64,000 nt of DNA from Amaranthus tricolor (GCF_026212465.1 NC_080051.1:23178727-23242726), one strand, 5' to 3'; positions 12,641 through 24,700 are shown, numbered from the stretch's first letter. Notes: generated by a model from the letters alone, not told the origin. Program-made: numbers and translations.

Positions 12641-13288
12641 CAACGACTTGATGCGTGTTAAATTTTCCAGTTCTCCTTCTTCCTCATTTTCGTTTACTTC
12701 CTCCTTCAACCTACGAGATCTCCCTCTTCTTTCCACCATTAAAATCAACTTCAATCCTTCATTTAATCTCATCAAATTTCAAGTTTCTACTACTAATTAG
12801 TTCTGTCATCTTCCTACGTTCACTTAAGATACTATTTTTTTTGTGTTTTTTTTCCTTTTTCGAAAATTAGGATTCACAAAATGTTCATGAACTTTCACAT
12901 AAATTTTCACATAAATACAAGTTCTTAAACTTGTAATTTACTACTTCTTGTTGATCAACAGTTTATTAAGGTACGTTTTTATTATAAATTTTTTAGTTCT
13001 TGTTGATTTTATAATGTATGTCATTTATAGTGGTCATTTACACTTAAACTCTATGAATATGTCAAATGTACTTGTTATTTGCCATGATCTTCATATTGAG
13101 GTTGTTTGTTCATGAATTTAATGTAGAAAATGTTTGAGTTTAATGTAGAGAATGTTTGAATGCAAACTCTAAATTTGAGTTTAATTTAGAGAATGTTTGA
13201 ATGTAAAACCTAAATTTAATCAATGTTGTTATGTAGTATATACTATGAACTTGATGGTGATGTTGATTTTGTACGTATTTTTGTAGAA

Positions 13289-14429
13289 ATGGCTTCATTT
13301 CGTGTGACTGTTGTATGTTTTTGGAATGGTTCAATTCGATCAAGTAGTAGCAATGTTAAGTATGTTGGGGGAAGACGTAATACAATATGAGTGGAGAATT
13401 GTTAGCTCTTCCGGTTGAGGATGAGAAGGCTATAGATGCAATGTGGTAGTATTCAAAATCTACCTCTATTCCTTCTTTAGAGTTATATGTAGAAGAGGTA
13501 CCCCTAGGGAATCAAGATGTCAATGTTGTAGAAACAAATGCATTCCTGAATGTAACTTTTTCTGCTCTTTCTCGTACGCTCTTCCCTACCTAAGAAACCC
13601 AAAATCCCATTATACCATCTTTAGAGCTTAGGCAACATTCCAACAATCATTGCTCCTACGCCTTATGCACTAGTTCCCTCTCTAGATGAATACGTTGAGG
13701 ATAACTCTTGGAGGTCTTGGGCTTGTGATACAACCTACACCAATGAAGGAGAGTTTCAAAAGAGTATGATGTTTGATAACAAGGATGCGTTGTTGGATGC
13801 TGTTAGATTGTATCATATTTAAAGGAACGTTGAGCACCAAACTGAGACTTCAAATCAAACCGTGCTCACCTTGAAGTGTAAGAGAGGGTGTGCTTGGAGG
13901 CTTAGGGCTAGGTTGAGCTCCTATTCACCTTCATGAGAGATGTTACATATAAAGGGAAGCATGGGGGTTATGTATTAAGTACTGAAAATGTGTCAGCTGG
14001 ACGCATTCATTTGACATCTTCCGTGATTAACAATCTTATTAGAAATTGTGTTGCTAAAGACCTATCAATTAAGGTCTCTATTGTGCGACAAATGGTGAAA
14101 GACCAAATTTGGTGTCGAAGTGACCTATAAGCGGGCATGGTGTGCTAAACAGCAAGTCCTTCTCTCCATCTATGGGACATGGGAAGATTCTTATCCTCTT
14201 CTTCCACGCTTCTTGTAAGCAATGCAAGTTTCTAACCCCGGGACTGTAGTTGAGTGGTTCTTTAAGGAAGATAATGATGTTGGTGTGTACGTCCGTCCTA
14301 ATATTAGAACTTTCCAACGTGTGTTCTGGGCTTTTAAACCTAGGATTAAAACTTTCCAACGTGTGTTCTTACTATCATAGGAGGCGTCGTAAACCATCAC
14401 AGTTAGACAGAGTACAGGAGGAGGATTAG
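13289..14429 (+). pseudogene. MuDR-type transposase relic
   Basis: Typical MULE strings appear in order. The first is an ATG at 13289 followed by ASFRVTVVCFWNGSIR and SNVKYVGGRR. Next, after several stops, come MMFDNKDALLDAVRLYHI, TETSNQTVLTLKCKRGCAWR (the MuDR N-terminal DNA-binding domain) and GGYVLSTENVSAGRIHLTSS, then VTYKRAWCAKQQVLLSIYG and VEWFFKEDNDVGVYVRPNIR. Frames shift and stops interrupt several times. After FQRVFWAFKP, where the DDE catalytic domain should follow, a short duplicated segment (14310-14367) leads straight to a probable C-terminal tail (SQLDRVQEED). Several hundred residues, including the catalytic core, are missing. It is non-functional. Confidence 0.85.
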
Positions 14430-14789
14430 CATTAGTATATTGTTTACAATATATTGAACATTAGTTACATTTTGTATATATTGAACATTTGTATATATTC
14501 AATATTTGTAACATTTGGACTTTTATGTGTAATTTGTAATTTATATGTAGATGTATATATTTTTATCGTATTATCACATGTTTATTATGAATGAAATGAT
14601 GTTAGGTACTCAGAGTTTTCGGCGATGAATCATTCCGCCAAGAATGCAGTATGAATTTAATCAAAAACAAACAGATAATCATATTCAAATAGGGAAAATG
14701 CTCTCGAAAATTCAACACAATTCATTCATGTTCAACGAATTCATATCAAATTATATAGTTCATTCGTTAAGTTAAACCACCGCTGTTAA

Positions 14790-15086
14790 CTAATATTGCT
14801 TCTTCAACTTTCTCATAATTTTTTCAGTCTCTTTTTTCCTATGTTCCATATCATTTATTTGTCTCTTGAGATTAAATACCTCATCTTTAAGCTCTTGTTT
14901 TTCTTTTTCAAGCGATTTGGTACCCTTAGGAGCAACCCACCTAAAGTACGTGCATCCGAATCCTTCATCCAAGTAGAAAGGACAAGCAATAAAATCACGG
15001 CCAGGAACGACGTCGCTCCAATCTGTATTAATCTCAACTTCATAACCACAATCACAAAGCTCTTCAATAGAATGCTCCTGTGACAT
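14790..15086 (-). CDS. Small GRF-type zinc-finger / coiled-coil protein inside the MULE
   Basis: This is an intact 98-aa frame starting at ATG 15086. Residues 11-51 form a GRF-type zinc finger: C11-x-C13-G, then PGRDF (28-32), C35, C45 and YFRW (47-50). GRF fingers bind single-stranded nucleic acid in several nucleases and topoisomerases; small plant proteins of this kind are of unknown function. Residues about 58-98 are highly charged (EKEKQELKDEVFNLKRQIND) and should form a coiled coil. A possible 5' UTR intron is 15184-15087 (GTAATA...CGTAG), and a TATAAAT lies at 15261-15255. It is transcribed opposite to the transposase, toward the element centre. It could be a captured host gene or an accessory gene of this MULE lineage; the sequence alone does not decide. 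Confidence 0.7.
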   Translation of the reverse strand: MSQEHSIEELCDCGYEVEINTDWSDVVPGRDFIACPFYLDEGFGCTYFRWVAPKGTKSLEKEKQELKDEVFNLKRQINDMEHRKKETEKIMRKLKKQY

Positions 15087-15254
15087 CTACGGAACACATA
15101 TGATATAGTAACATAAGTAAACATTCAAAAATAATATTAACATTTATAAATTGAGAATAATACTAACATAATATTTTATATTACCTTCAAAATCGATTAA
15201 CAAGAACAAGAATGATGGAGTTTGGGTACAATGAAGTAGGGAGATGATGGAGTT

Positions 15255-15261
15255 ATTTATA
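15255..15261 (-). promoter_or_regulatory. TATA box for the GRF ORF
   Basis: TATAAAT on the minus strand, about 170 bp upstream of the ATG (about 70 bp from the proposed 5' UTR splice donor), just inside the right inverted repeat. It suggests the GRF ORF is an independent transcription unit. Confidence 0.45.
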
Positions 15262-15344
15262 GAACCAACGGCTATTTTCAACTTCATAACGGCTATTTTT
15301 CAATTTTACAACGGTTAGTTTAAATCATACAAAAAGATTAACAA

Positions 15345-15604
15345 AAGTCAAACAGGTTAAGGGATATGTCGCTGTTACTAACAGCGACATTATGTTTGAC
15401 CAGTCAAACATTAGGTCGCTGTTAGTAACAGCGACATATCACTTGACCAAAATTTTAACCATTTCTTTTAATTCGCTGTTAATAAGTGCAAGTTTACACC
15501 AAGCCTAGTTTTGGAGCCAAAGACGCTTATTTTGGGAATAAAGTTTAAACGAAGCTTGTTTACTAAATAAAGTTGTTAAATAATCTTATTTTTTAAAAAT
15601 TTTC
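15345..15604 (-). repeat. MULE right terminal inverted repeat
   Basis: This is the reverse complement of 12422-12640 with high identity. It carries the GTCGCTGTTA/CTAACAGCGAC palindrome twice, at 15368-15388 and 15415-15435 (the second with the centre inverted), against once on the left. Confidence 0.88.
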
Positions 15605-15613
15605 TCCATTTAA

Positions 15614-16084
15614 TGACTCTTTAAACATAATCAACCACAACCCAATGAACTATGACGTATACTGATCGTGGGATACTGAACATATCCTAGTTGTTTCTTT
15701 CAATAAAGACCCAGCAATATCATGCTATGCATGAACAATAATTGATATTACTTTATATTTTGAATTTAAATCTTGAATTTCTTTCTTTTTGAATACATTT
15801 CACTTAATAAAATGACTGGATTAAATGCCAATAATTTGCTTTGCAAGCTTATATCGATCGTTCCCATATAGATACGATTCTTTCCATAATACTATGTATA
15901 ATAATAATAACAATAAATTAATTATAATAATATATTCCTCCCAAAACGGTAAAATATTTGATTTTAGTGAAAGAAAAGTTCATATACAGTTAAATTAAAT
16001 TACAAAAATTATGAAAGCTTCAAATATATATATAATAGACGTGTTTGCAGACATAATAGTTAAGACTAAAGCAAGCAAGCAGCA
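15614..16084. other. AVT1 5' flank
   Basis: About 470 bp of AT-rich DNA between the MULE and the AVT1 start. It should hold the promoter and 5' UTR. I cannot single out one TATA box among the many AT runs (for example the TATATATATAATA near 16026). Confidence 0.4.
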
Positions 16085-19000
16085 ATGGAAGATAATCAAT
16101 TTGTTTCTGAAGAATTATTCTTCCATGTGGATGAAGAATCAGACAATTTGGATCAATCTGATGATCATCATGATTCGTCTTCAATCAACGATGGAGAAAG
16201 TTCGATTCATGACTATGGAAGCAGTGTCGTCTTTGATGGTCCTCAATCTTATTCGGAACAATGGCCTAAAAGTTATAAGTAAATTTCTATGATTCTCACT
16301 TTTTATTTTTATTTTTAGGGTCTTTTTGGAGGTATAAATGTATAATGAATACGTGTGTTTTTGTATATTTTATTATTTTGAAATTTGGATTAAATTGGCG
16401 CGGATAAATTAAATCGATAATTATGTAAATTGTTAAATCTTATAAGGATATAAATAAAGAAAAAAGATAGAAATAAGAGATTAAATGATGTGATAGGAAG
16501 ATTGCAATAGCATACTTCTATGTATATCAAATATTTTACAACTTAATTCGCCAAATTTTTATTTTTAATGTAAAATTTTTTTAATCTAAATATTGCAAAA
16601 TAAATGAAATATGAGAGTAGATTTTTTCAGAAAAATACCATTGTTATAAAAATTTTAATGATAATTGATGTTGAGTTAATCACATGCAAATATAATACAT
16701 AAATATACTAGTTATTCATGTTGAGACAATCGAGCTAAACTTAATCCAATAACTTCAGCTAAAAATCATTTGCCAAATAAACGCATTATCATTTTATTTT
16801 TGTCAATCTCCCGATGATCCCATGGTATATGACATCAAAATTAATTTCCTTCGAGTCACTCAATATAAAATTGTTGTTATTTATATATCATTTTGGATAT
16901 TTGTTAGTAAAAGTTTTTGATATAATGTAGGGAAACAACTGATTCAATCTCAATTGCTGCATCACCAAGTGGACTCAACCTTCTAAAACAAGCACAAAAC
17001 ATAACTCAAAGTATACACCAAAGCATTACCAATCTATCTTTGCATGATGTAGAGGCCAAGTCTCCTTTACTTATCCTTCATGATAAATCTAAAGAACAGT
17101 CGGATAGTACTATAACATTGTCTAACTATAACTTCACCAAGATTTCTGAGCAAAACATTCCTTATGGATGCAGTGTTACACAAACTGTCTTCAATGGTAA
17201 ACCCTATTTTCTTATGCATAATGTGATTCTAAATATCCGTTATTATGGATTTAGTTAACGTGTATAATATATCTAGGGGCTTCAACCATCAGCTTAAGCT
17301 TTTGGTTGAGTTGGTTCCTTGACATGGTATCAGAGCCAACGTGACGGAAGGTCACATGTTCTAATCTCATACACATTTCAAAGTGAAATATTTAGCGCTA
17401 GGTATAAAAAAGGTTTGTGCTGCATCACAAATCTAGTCCAAGGGGTTTTCGTGTGAGGGGACGTGTTAGAGTATATAACATATCTTAGGGCACGAATTGT
17501 ACAAAATCACATGTGCACGTATGAGTATATCACTTGCTCATTTGCGCATAACCCTTAGAATATGATATCAACTTTGAACTTTTTTATTCTTGTTAGAGCA
17601 GTGAGGTTGTTCATGCGAGCACTCATGCTCACCGACTCTAACATATGTCCTTCTGTTTCAAGCAAACCTCCTCTCCACTTCAGCCATACCTACTAACTCG
17701 TTGCTTGTCCGAACATATAAATTACTCGGATATGTTCTCCTATTTGTCGCCATGGTGCTTGCTTCTACATTTCAATGATAGAAATTTTAGCAATGTGTGA
17801 AAATATACTTTTGGTTTATATATAAACAGGGTTCAGTGTATTTGTTGGCATTGGACTTCTATCGGTACCATCAACAATAGAACATGGAGGTTGGGCAAGT
17901 ATGGGATTACTACCTCTTTATGCAGGAATATGCATGTTTACCAGCTATCTCATCACAAGATGTATGCAACACAACAAATGCATTATCACTTTTCCTGACC
18001 TAGGAGAAGCAGCATTCGGAAACTATGGTCGTGTTTTTGTATCAGTGAGTTTCCAAAACATTCTATATACATATATATGCAAAAAGGATCATGCAAAAAC
18101 CACCTGAAGTGATGAAAACTAAAAATTGAGGGCACATATACAACCTTTGTGGAACATATTTCTATGGTATAAATATTTTTAAAAGGCAGAACGCCAAAAA
18201 ACACGCCCTACCCCTTTACATAAGATATCCACCCCAAAAAAGACTCATGGGTCCTAAAAATTAGTTTTTACAGTTTTCACCGCTTCACTAGTTTTCATTA
18301 GATCCTCCCATATAAGTGTTATTAAAAATGTTCGACATTGTCCAACAAACCTGATACATGTTTCTTTTCGTTCTACAGATTATCTTCTACATCGAGTTAT
18401 ATGTAAGTACGTAAAATATTTGATTAGCTATAATTTTTATAAACAATACATATGGTTTGATGAAAACTGTTTAATTCTGTGTGCAGTTTAGTTGTGTGGA
18501 GTTCATAATACTGGAAGCAGATAATTCTGCCAAATTATTCCCTAATGCTTCCTTTCATTGGGGTGATTTTTACCTTAGCCCCGTTCACTTTCTTGGCATA
18601 GTAACTGCTCTTATTGTTCTACCAATTTGCTATCTTAGAGATTTTCGCAAAATCTCTTTCATTTCTGGTACACTGTAACTTCTGTAATATCTATCTATAT
18701 CTACTCGCTTCGTCCTAATAGTATTATGTTCCGCTTTCTTGTTGGAGATATTTCTTATACATGTCTCACTTTTCTTTTAAGAACATAATATTGGGATTTG
18801 AGAGGGAGGGAGTAAAAAAGTTTCTAAAAGAAGTTAAAATCATATCTCCGACTAAAATTAGTGAATGAACGATAGCATTTGTACTCATTTCGACTGTTTT
18901 GCAGCGGGTGGAGTAATTGGAGTAGCATGCATAGCGTTTTCGCTAATCTTAGTAGGAGTAACAGAGGATATTGGATTTCATCAAAACGGTCCTCTAGTGA

Positions 19001-20755
19001 AATGGAATGGCCTTCCTTATGCCCTTGGTGTGTTTGGTTTTTGTTACTCTGGTCATTCTGTGCTTCCAAATTTGTATCATTCAATGTCAAATAAGAACAA
19101 TTTTCTTAAAGCCATGGCAATAATGTATGTATGATTTACTTTTATTCATTTTTTTATGGATTTGAGTTTTTATAGTCATATTATTAAAGGTATTTATTTT
19201 TGATTGTGAATTGTAATACAGTTTTGTGTTATCTCTCTCAATATATTTTCTTGTGGCGATTTCGGGATTTCTCATGTTTGGTGAAGATACAAACAGTCAA
19301 GTCACCCTTAATCTACCAGCAAATGTTTCTCCCACCACAATAACCTTATGGATGACAGTAAGTTATATTCAATATTTCATAAACGTTATACTGTTTGGAT
19401 AAAAATTTATGAGGGAAAGAATAGGAAAGGAAAGAAAGAAAAGAGAAAGGGATGGACTCATGAAAGGTAAAGAAAGGGGATGAAATATTCTATGGAAAGT
19501 ATCTCTTATTTGTTTTGCAAGGAAGAGGTTGTGGAGGGAAAAAAAATCGTTTTGTATCCAATCTATTCATCTCTAGAGAGATTTAACTATTCGAAAGTAG
19601 GATAGAGAGTCCTTACAACCAATGGAGAAAGGAAATGAATTTGTTTTATAGGCGGTGATAACTAAACCTCGGTTTGATAAGGGTGACAGGGAAAACATTC
19701 AACCGTATCTTTGGAGAGATTTGATTATTAACAAAACTAATAGACTTAATCACTTTAAATCACTTCATCTCGTATTCCTCTTCTCTAAAACTGGTATCCA
19801 GACAAAGAAAATTACACCCCTCTGCTTTTCTCCCATTTCTTTTCTCTTCAATTTCTTCAATCCAAACAAAGTGTAAATCTTTATATAACGCAATATTTTT
19901 CCTTTAAAGGCAAACTTAATCTAACTTATATGAAATCAAAAACTTGCTATTCCTAAGTAGTTTACTTCTTTCCCATTTGTTACAGGTTTTAAGCCCCTTG
20001 TTCAAATATCCCTTGTTACTAAATCCATTGGCCAGGAGTCTAGAGGAATTGCTGCCACCACACCTATCCAATAGTTGGTGGTGCATAATTCCTTTGAGAA
20101 CTACCCTTGTTGCTTCCAGTGTTTGTGTAGCTTTCCTTGTGCCCTTTTTTGGTATGTTATAAATCTTAGATAGTATGTGAATTCCCATTTCTGGATTATA
20201 AAACGTACTCTCTTCATTTATTGGAGTTTGCAACAATCGTCAAACAAAGTATAAGTTTTTCTATGTCTAATGCAAATTCAAAGAGATGAAGGGAATACAC
20301 AGATAGCGATTATTGACAAGTAACAACATAATATGCAGGTTATGTCATGGCTTTCGCTGGATCACTATTATGCATTCTTACGGTATGATGATCTCCCTAC
20401 AAAATCTCTCGTTTTTAGCTTTTCCGTATCAACAGAATCCTAAAGGACTTTTGTATGTATGTAACTGCAGTCCATCGTAGTGCCAACTCTCGTCTATATA
20501 AAACTCTTCAGAAACCTATCACTTACAGAGGTAATTCATAACTGCATGATATCATCTCAAACTTTAAACTTCAATTTTCGTTTTCAGCAAAAATCATGGA
20601 CATGTGTGTTCACTACAAATCACAAATTTGTGTGTGTACATGTTATGCAGATGACTACATGTTATGCAGTCGTGTGGATGGGCTTTTTCGTGGCAATGTT
20701 TGGGACATATTCTTCGGTGTGCAACATTATCCGGAGCTACCAACACAATCCTTAA
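16085..20755 (+). CDS. AVT1: Vacuolar amino-acid transporter, AVT1-like
   Basis: Exons: 16085-16278, 16931-17196, 17830-18044, 18379-18402, 18487-18667, 18905-19124, 19222-19357, 19986-20151, 20339-20382, 20471-20530, 20651-20755. They sum to 1,611 nt, 536 aa. This is the amino acid/auxin permease (AAAP) superfamily; AVT1 proteins exchange neutral amino acids across the tonoplast. The first 140 or so residues are an acidic, Ser/Asp-rich cytosolic tail (MEDNQFVSEELFFHVDEESD). The membrane domain begins with FNGFSVFVGIGLLSVPSTIE and GGW and continues with FPDLGEAAFGNYGR, CVEFIILEADN, GFCYSGHSVLPNLYHSM, FLMFGEDTNSQVTLNLP and SPLARSLEEL-like PLARSLEELLP. About 11 membrane segments are expected from the family. 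Exon 4 is only 24 nt (IIFYIELY) and is needed for the frame and the fold. Which AVT1 paralogue it is cannot be told. Confidence 0.95.
17255..17490 (+). mobile_element. TRIM-like miniature LTR element (AVT1 intron 2)
   Basis: A left LTR-like end (GGCTTCAACCATCAGCTTAA...GGTTCCTTGACA) is followed by TGGTATCAGAGCC at 17325-17337, the classic primer-binding site complementary to initiator tRNA-Met. After only about 115 bp comes a purine tract, GTGAGGGG (17453-17460), then a new LTR start TGTTAGAGTATATAACATATC matching the left LTR before similarity stops. This is the layout of a terminal-repeat retrotransposon in miniature. The right LTR is truncated. A relative lies at 34800-34905. Confidence 0.65.
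18702..18814. mobile_element. Stowaway-like MITE (AVT1 intron 5)
   Basis: 113 bp with ends TACTCGCTTCGTCCTAATAG and, reverse-complemented, TACTCCCTCCCTCTCAAATC. The next block, TATTATGTTC, pairs with GAACATAATA. TA at both borders fits the TA target of Stowaway elements. Confidence 0.75.
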
Positions 20756-21741
20756 CATCGTGAAGGTTATACCAATATTTGAGATATTCTAGTAATAAAG
20801 CAATGTTATCACCCTGTTGTAGTTAAGGACGAGGCTTTTCTAGTTATTTTGAAGGCGGACTATTTAGTGACATTGGGATAATACCGTATTAGTGTTGTTG
20901 TGTTGGTAATCGACCTTGGTCCTTAAACAACTTTCAATCTCTTCATTACAAAAATTGAAGAGTACTCGGCTAAACTTGAGGCAAAAAACTTGGTTGAAGT
21001 TACAAGTGATTATTGTTTCTTTTTTGATGTGGTGGTAAGGCTAGAGAATTGCTACACACAATGTAGATAGGAAATTAATCATTCCTATAGGTGGTGAGTA
21101 TCCAACCCCTGTCATATCGTTGAAAGGGAAAATCTTAAACTACTAAATCAATCCATGATTCTCCATAATTGATTATTATTATTACTATTATTCAGAGTTA
21201 TAAGGATAATTCAATGAAACAAATGGAGTATACTCTCTTCAAAAATTAGATATATAAATGAGATGATTAATAATTATAATTTCACTAAACACTTTTAAAA
21301 TAGGTTAATGAAATTGTTATATCATATAAGAGTATATTAACGTTCATTGTTGAGCAAGCACATTTTAAAGTTAATCAAGAGCCGAAAAAATATATTCCAG
21401 TCACTAGAACAAGGGGAATAACCATGTAGAAATTCTTTTAAGCCAGCCCCTTTGTTCAAGGTAAAAAAGGATAGAACAAAATTTCTGTAGGAATGCCGCT
21501 ATATGATGAGCTGAAGTAATTTCGTAATCAAAGAACTAAAACTGTAATTACGAGCTTGTTAGAATAAAGATTACGTATCTCAATGTCTGTCTTCTTCAGC
21601 AGGTGAAGGTATTGATCCTGTGGGAATTTTAGCAAGGTTTTACTAATATAACGGATTAATCAATAATCACGACCTTACAGAAAACACATAAACAAGTTGA
21701 ATGAGGTTAAATACCTTTATAAATTGCCGATCGTTTTCATG
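20756..21741. other. Intergenic, AVT1 to MCU pseudogene (3' to 3')
   Basis: This is the 3' UTR of AVT1 and downstream DNA. ATT/ATTATT microsatellite-like runs lie near 21170-21190. I see no gene and no clear element. Confidence 0.5.
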
Positions 21742-24700
21742 TCAAAAGAAATTTTTGCACATTTCTCTGAGCTCCTTGAATCTGTCAACATCGAATTGGC
21801 ACTTCTTGAAGAGCTTCCTCTGTCTCTAAAGGAAGAGTGTCTTCATTAAGTCTTGGTATGTGGGATCTTTAGAGGTTATCATAAAGTACGCATAACTGAT
21901 CACTAAGCCAGAGGCTGTCGTAAAAAATGCAATTGGCTCCATGACATCCCAAGAAAATTCCCAGAAAGTAAGACGAAAGAAAAGCCCCACCTGCAGTATT
22001 GAAACACCAAGGCCTGACCACAGCATCACCCGAACCTGTCTATATTGCCTGCCTGTTGATCTCTTCTTTCCTTTCTTGCAACTTCCGAAACTCTTCTCGC
22101 CTAGATACACCTTCAGGTGTTAAAGCAAATGGGATAGACCTCCTAACCAGTTCCACCACCTGAATAGTGTATGACAGAGAGCAAGCAGATTATAACCAAA
22201 TTTCGTGATTCTGACAAATCAGTCTGGATCATAAATTATGTCTAGAATGCTTCCCAAAGTTCAGAGGGATTCAAAATTTTAAAACCTCAAACACAAGTGT
22301 TTACACAGAACATACAAAAAAATAAACTCTCACAAACCAAGAATAGCAGTTTATGACGGCCAATACCATTTTCTTAAAGGAAAGGCGTTATTCGCAAAAG
22401 TGCCTTCTCAAAATCCCATTCATGTTCTAACCAAGGATCAAATCAAAGCTAAATGGACAGTTTTTTTGTCCAATCAAAATATCAAATCATAAAAGCAAAG
22501 GAAAATTAGTAATCAAGAAAAAAAAAACTTTTGCAAATATATGCAGTAGCACAAGAAATCATATAGTCACAGCTTCAGAGGCGCTGAAAGCTGACTAGCG
22601 TAGACTGCAATGAATAACTTGGTCATTTAAGATGCTTTCAGGAAATAAGGTCATCGTTTTTCTCGAGCACGTAGCATTTTTCCACCTCTCACATAAAAAC
22701 GTAATCCACAGATTCCACATCAAATAATGTAAAAATAGCAGGAAATCTTGTTTCAAGCTCAATTAATTCATCTACAAACAGCTTACTAAGCTTGTAAGCT
22801 CCTAAAACAAGATTTTATGTCGTGAAAAAGATTTTTCAAAGAGAAGTTTTGTTATTTTAATGTTAGTGATGTAGCATGAGTTCATTTAGGACCTCTTCAT
22901 ATATTGATGGCCATTGACACAAAGGCCACGCGGGAGGGAAAAGTTCTAAAACCACACACTGCAAGTACTGGATTGGATTAACTTGTTATTAAGGCTCCAA
23001 CAATTTCGAAGGTTTGCATGAAAACATAAATGTTCCTTACCCTTTTTGTATGAAGGAACATGTAAAGTACATCCATTCTTTTCTAAGCCACTATGCATAA
23101 TATTTACGTTATCATAAAGAGTTATCAAGTGAGGTCAAGGTATTAACAAGGATGCTTCAAGTCCAGGGAGGTGTGTATGACTTAAGCATGACTACTGATC
23201 CCTCTTGACTGTTCCTGTCGCTCCAAGCAACTTCACTCAAGAAGTCCTTAGATGGAAAGTAAGAGGGAGAAGGAAATATAACCATCTTTTATATCTAATC
23301 TTATGCTTGTTTGCCCTCTCTTCAAAATTCATATAGTCCACAAGGAAAGCAATGTGGTTTCATATATTTTACATAAAAGAGAACTCCGATACTTGCATTC
23401 ACAATTTTTCCCACAATTTGTAGCGTCCAGAGTGAAGATTAGTTACAGTCCATATGAAACATTCCGAGGTGGGATGGGGAACTTAAAACCTTATATTAGA
23501 GAAGGGATGGAATCTCTAAGCTGGCAACACTGTCTGCCCCAGCTCTGTGTTTATCTTGTTTTGCTTTATGCTTTAGTAATCGATAAAAAAAGGTAAAGAG
23601 AGGCAGAAATAAACAAGGCTGTTAAATCCTGTTATAGAATACAGGATGATGATCATATCCTTAAAGAAGAAACGGCAGATAAAATAATTGCAGAATTTTG
23701 GTACAAATATGGAACGCTGTTAACTCTTGGTATACAGCACTTCCATTTCTATGAAACAGCAGACGACAGCACATGCAATAGACAAACAAACCAAAAGTAG
23801 GAAAATCAAATTAGGAAGTAAAATAAAAGCAAGTGTTATTGATCCTTCTCCAAGAATATACACCCTTCTAGTCTCTAGCTTCAAAGTGACCCTAAAATCT
23901 ATTGAAAAAGGTTATGACCTAAATCTATAGAATGAGAATATGTTCACTCAAAATAATACCGGAGACAAAATATGAATGCAATCATCATTGTCAAAAAAAA
24001 GTTATTAACAAGGTAAAATAATATATAACCCAAAGTGTGGCCTTCCAAATTCCACCTATCAATATACCTCACATAGTAAGTGTATAAAAAGGAGCAAAGA
24101 TCATATATATACTGATACACGATAGAAAGAAGTAAGTGAAGCTGTAAGAGGATTCTCATGCAAAGCATCAACTCATCTATAAGACTATAAGATAGAAGAA
24201 ACTAGTAAAGTCCAATCAAACATCTGCATCTCATTCCTCTTCCAAAAATTTCAACAAGCAAATATACTCGTCTATAGTTACTAATAAGTGCTGGAATAAA
24301 ATCTGCTTCAGAGCTCCTTTAGATTATTATCTTATTCACATCACTAATATACACGATGTTTAAAAAAATGCAAAAAAAAAAAAAAAAAAAAAAAAAAAAT
24401 GTAATATGTTCAAAAAACAGCCTCACCAGTGTAACATAGTATAATTCGACTTAATTTACTTTTAAAATTCGGAATTTGCTCTAAATGACCCATAATATTA
24501 GCCCAAAACCGACCATAATTCTCATTTTTGCAGTTCTTGAGGAGATTAACAAAACATGTGACAATGAGCACAACTAATACCAGTCAGTCCCTTAATGATG
24601 ATATTCCCACCCCTCCTCTTCCCCACACCCCCACCCTCCTAAGATTTAAGATAACACTTGAAACTTGAAAGGGACGAAAGTTATGCATCATATTTTGCAT

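Larger units (their letters stand above)
12422..15604 (+). mobile_element. Mutator-like element (MULE), internally deleted
   Basis: The 3,183-bp element has long terminal inverted repeats (about 210-260 bp). It is flanked by a 9-bp target duplication, TCTATTTAA at 12413-12421 and TCCATTTAA at 15605-15613, 8 of 9 identical, as expected for Mutator elements. Inside are a rightward MuDR-type transposase relic (13289-14429) and a leftward GRF zinc-finger ORF (14790-15086). The transposase is broken and lacks its catalytic region, so the element cannot move by itself. It sits between the divergent EXO84B and AVT1 genes. Confidence 0.88.

Noticed and set aside
17325..17337. tRNA-Met gene
   Set aside because: TGGTATCAGAGCC is the complement of the 3' end of initiator tRNA used as a primer site; no cloverleaf surrounds it.
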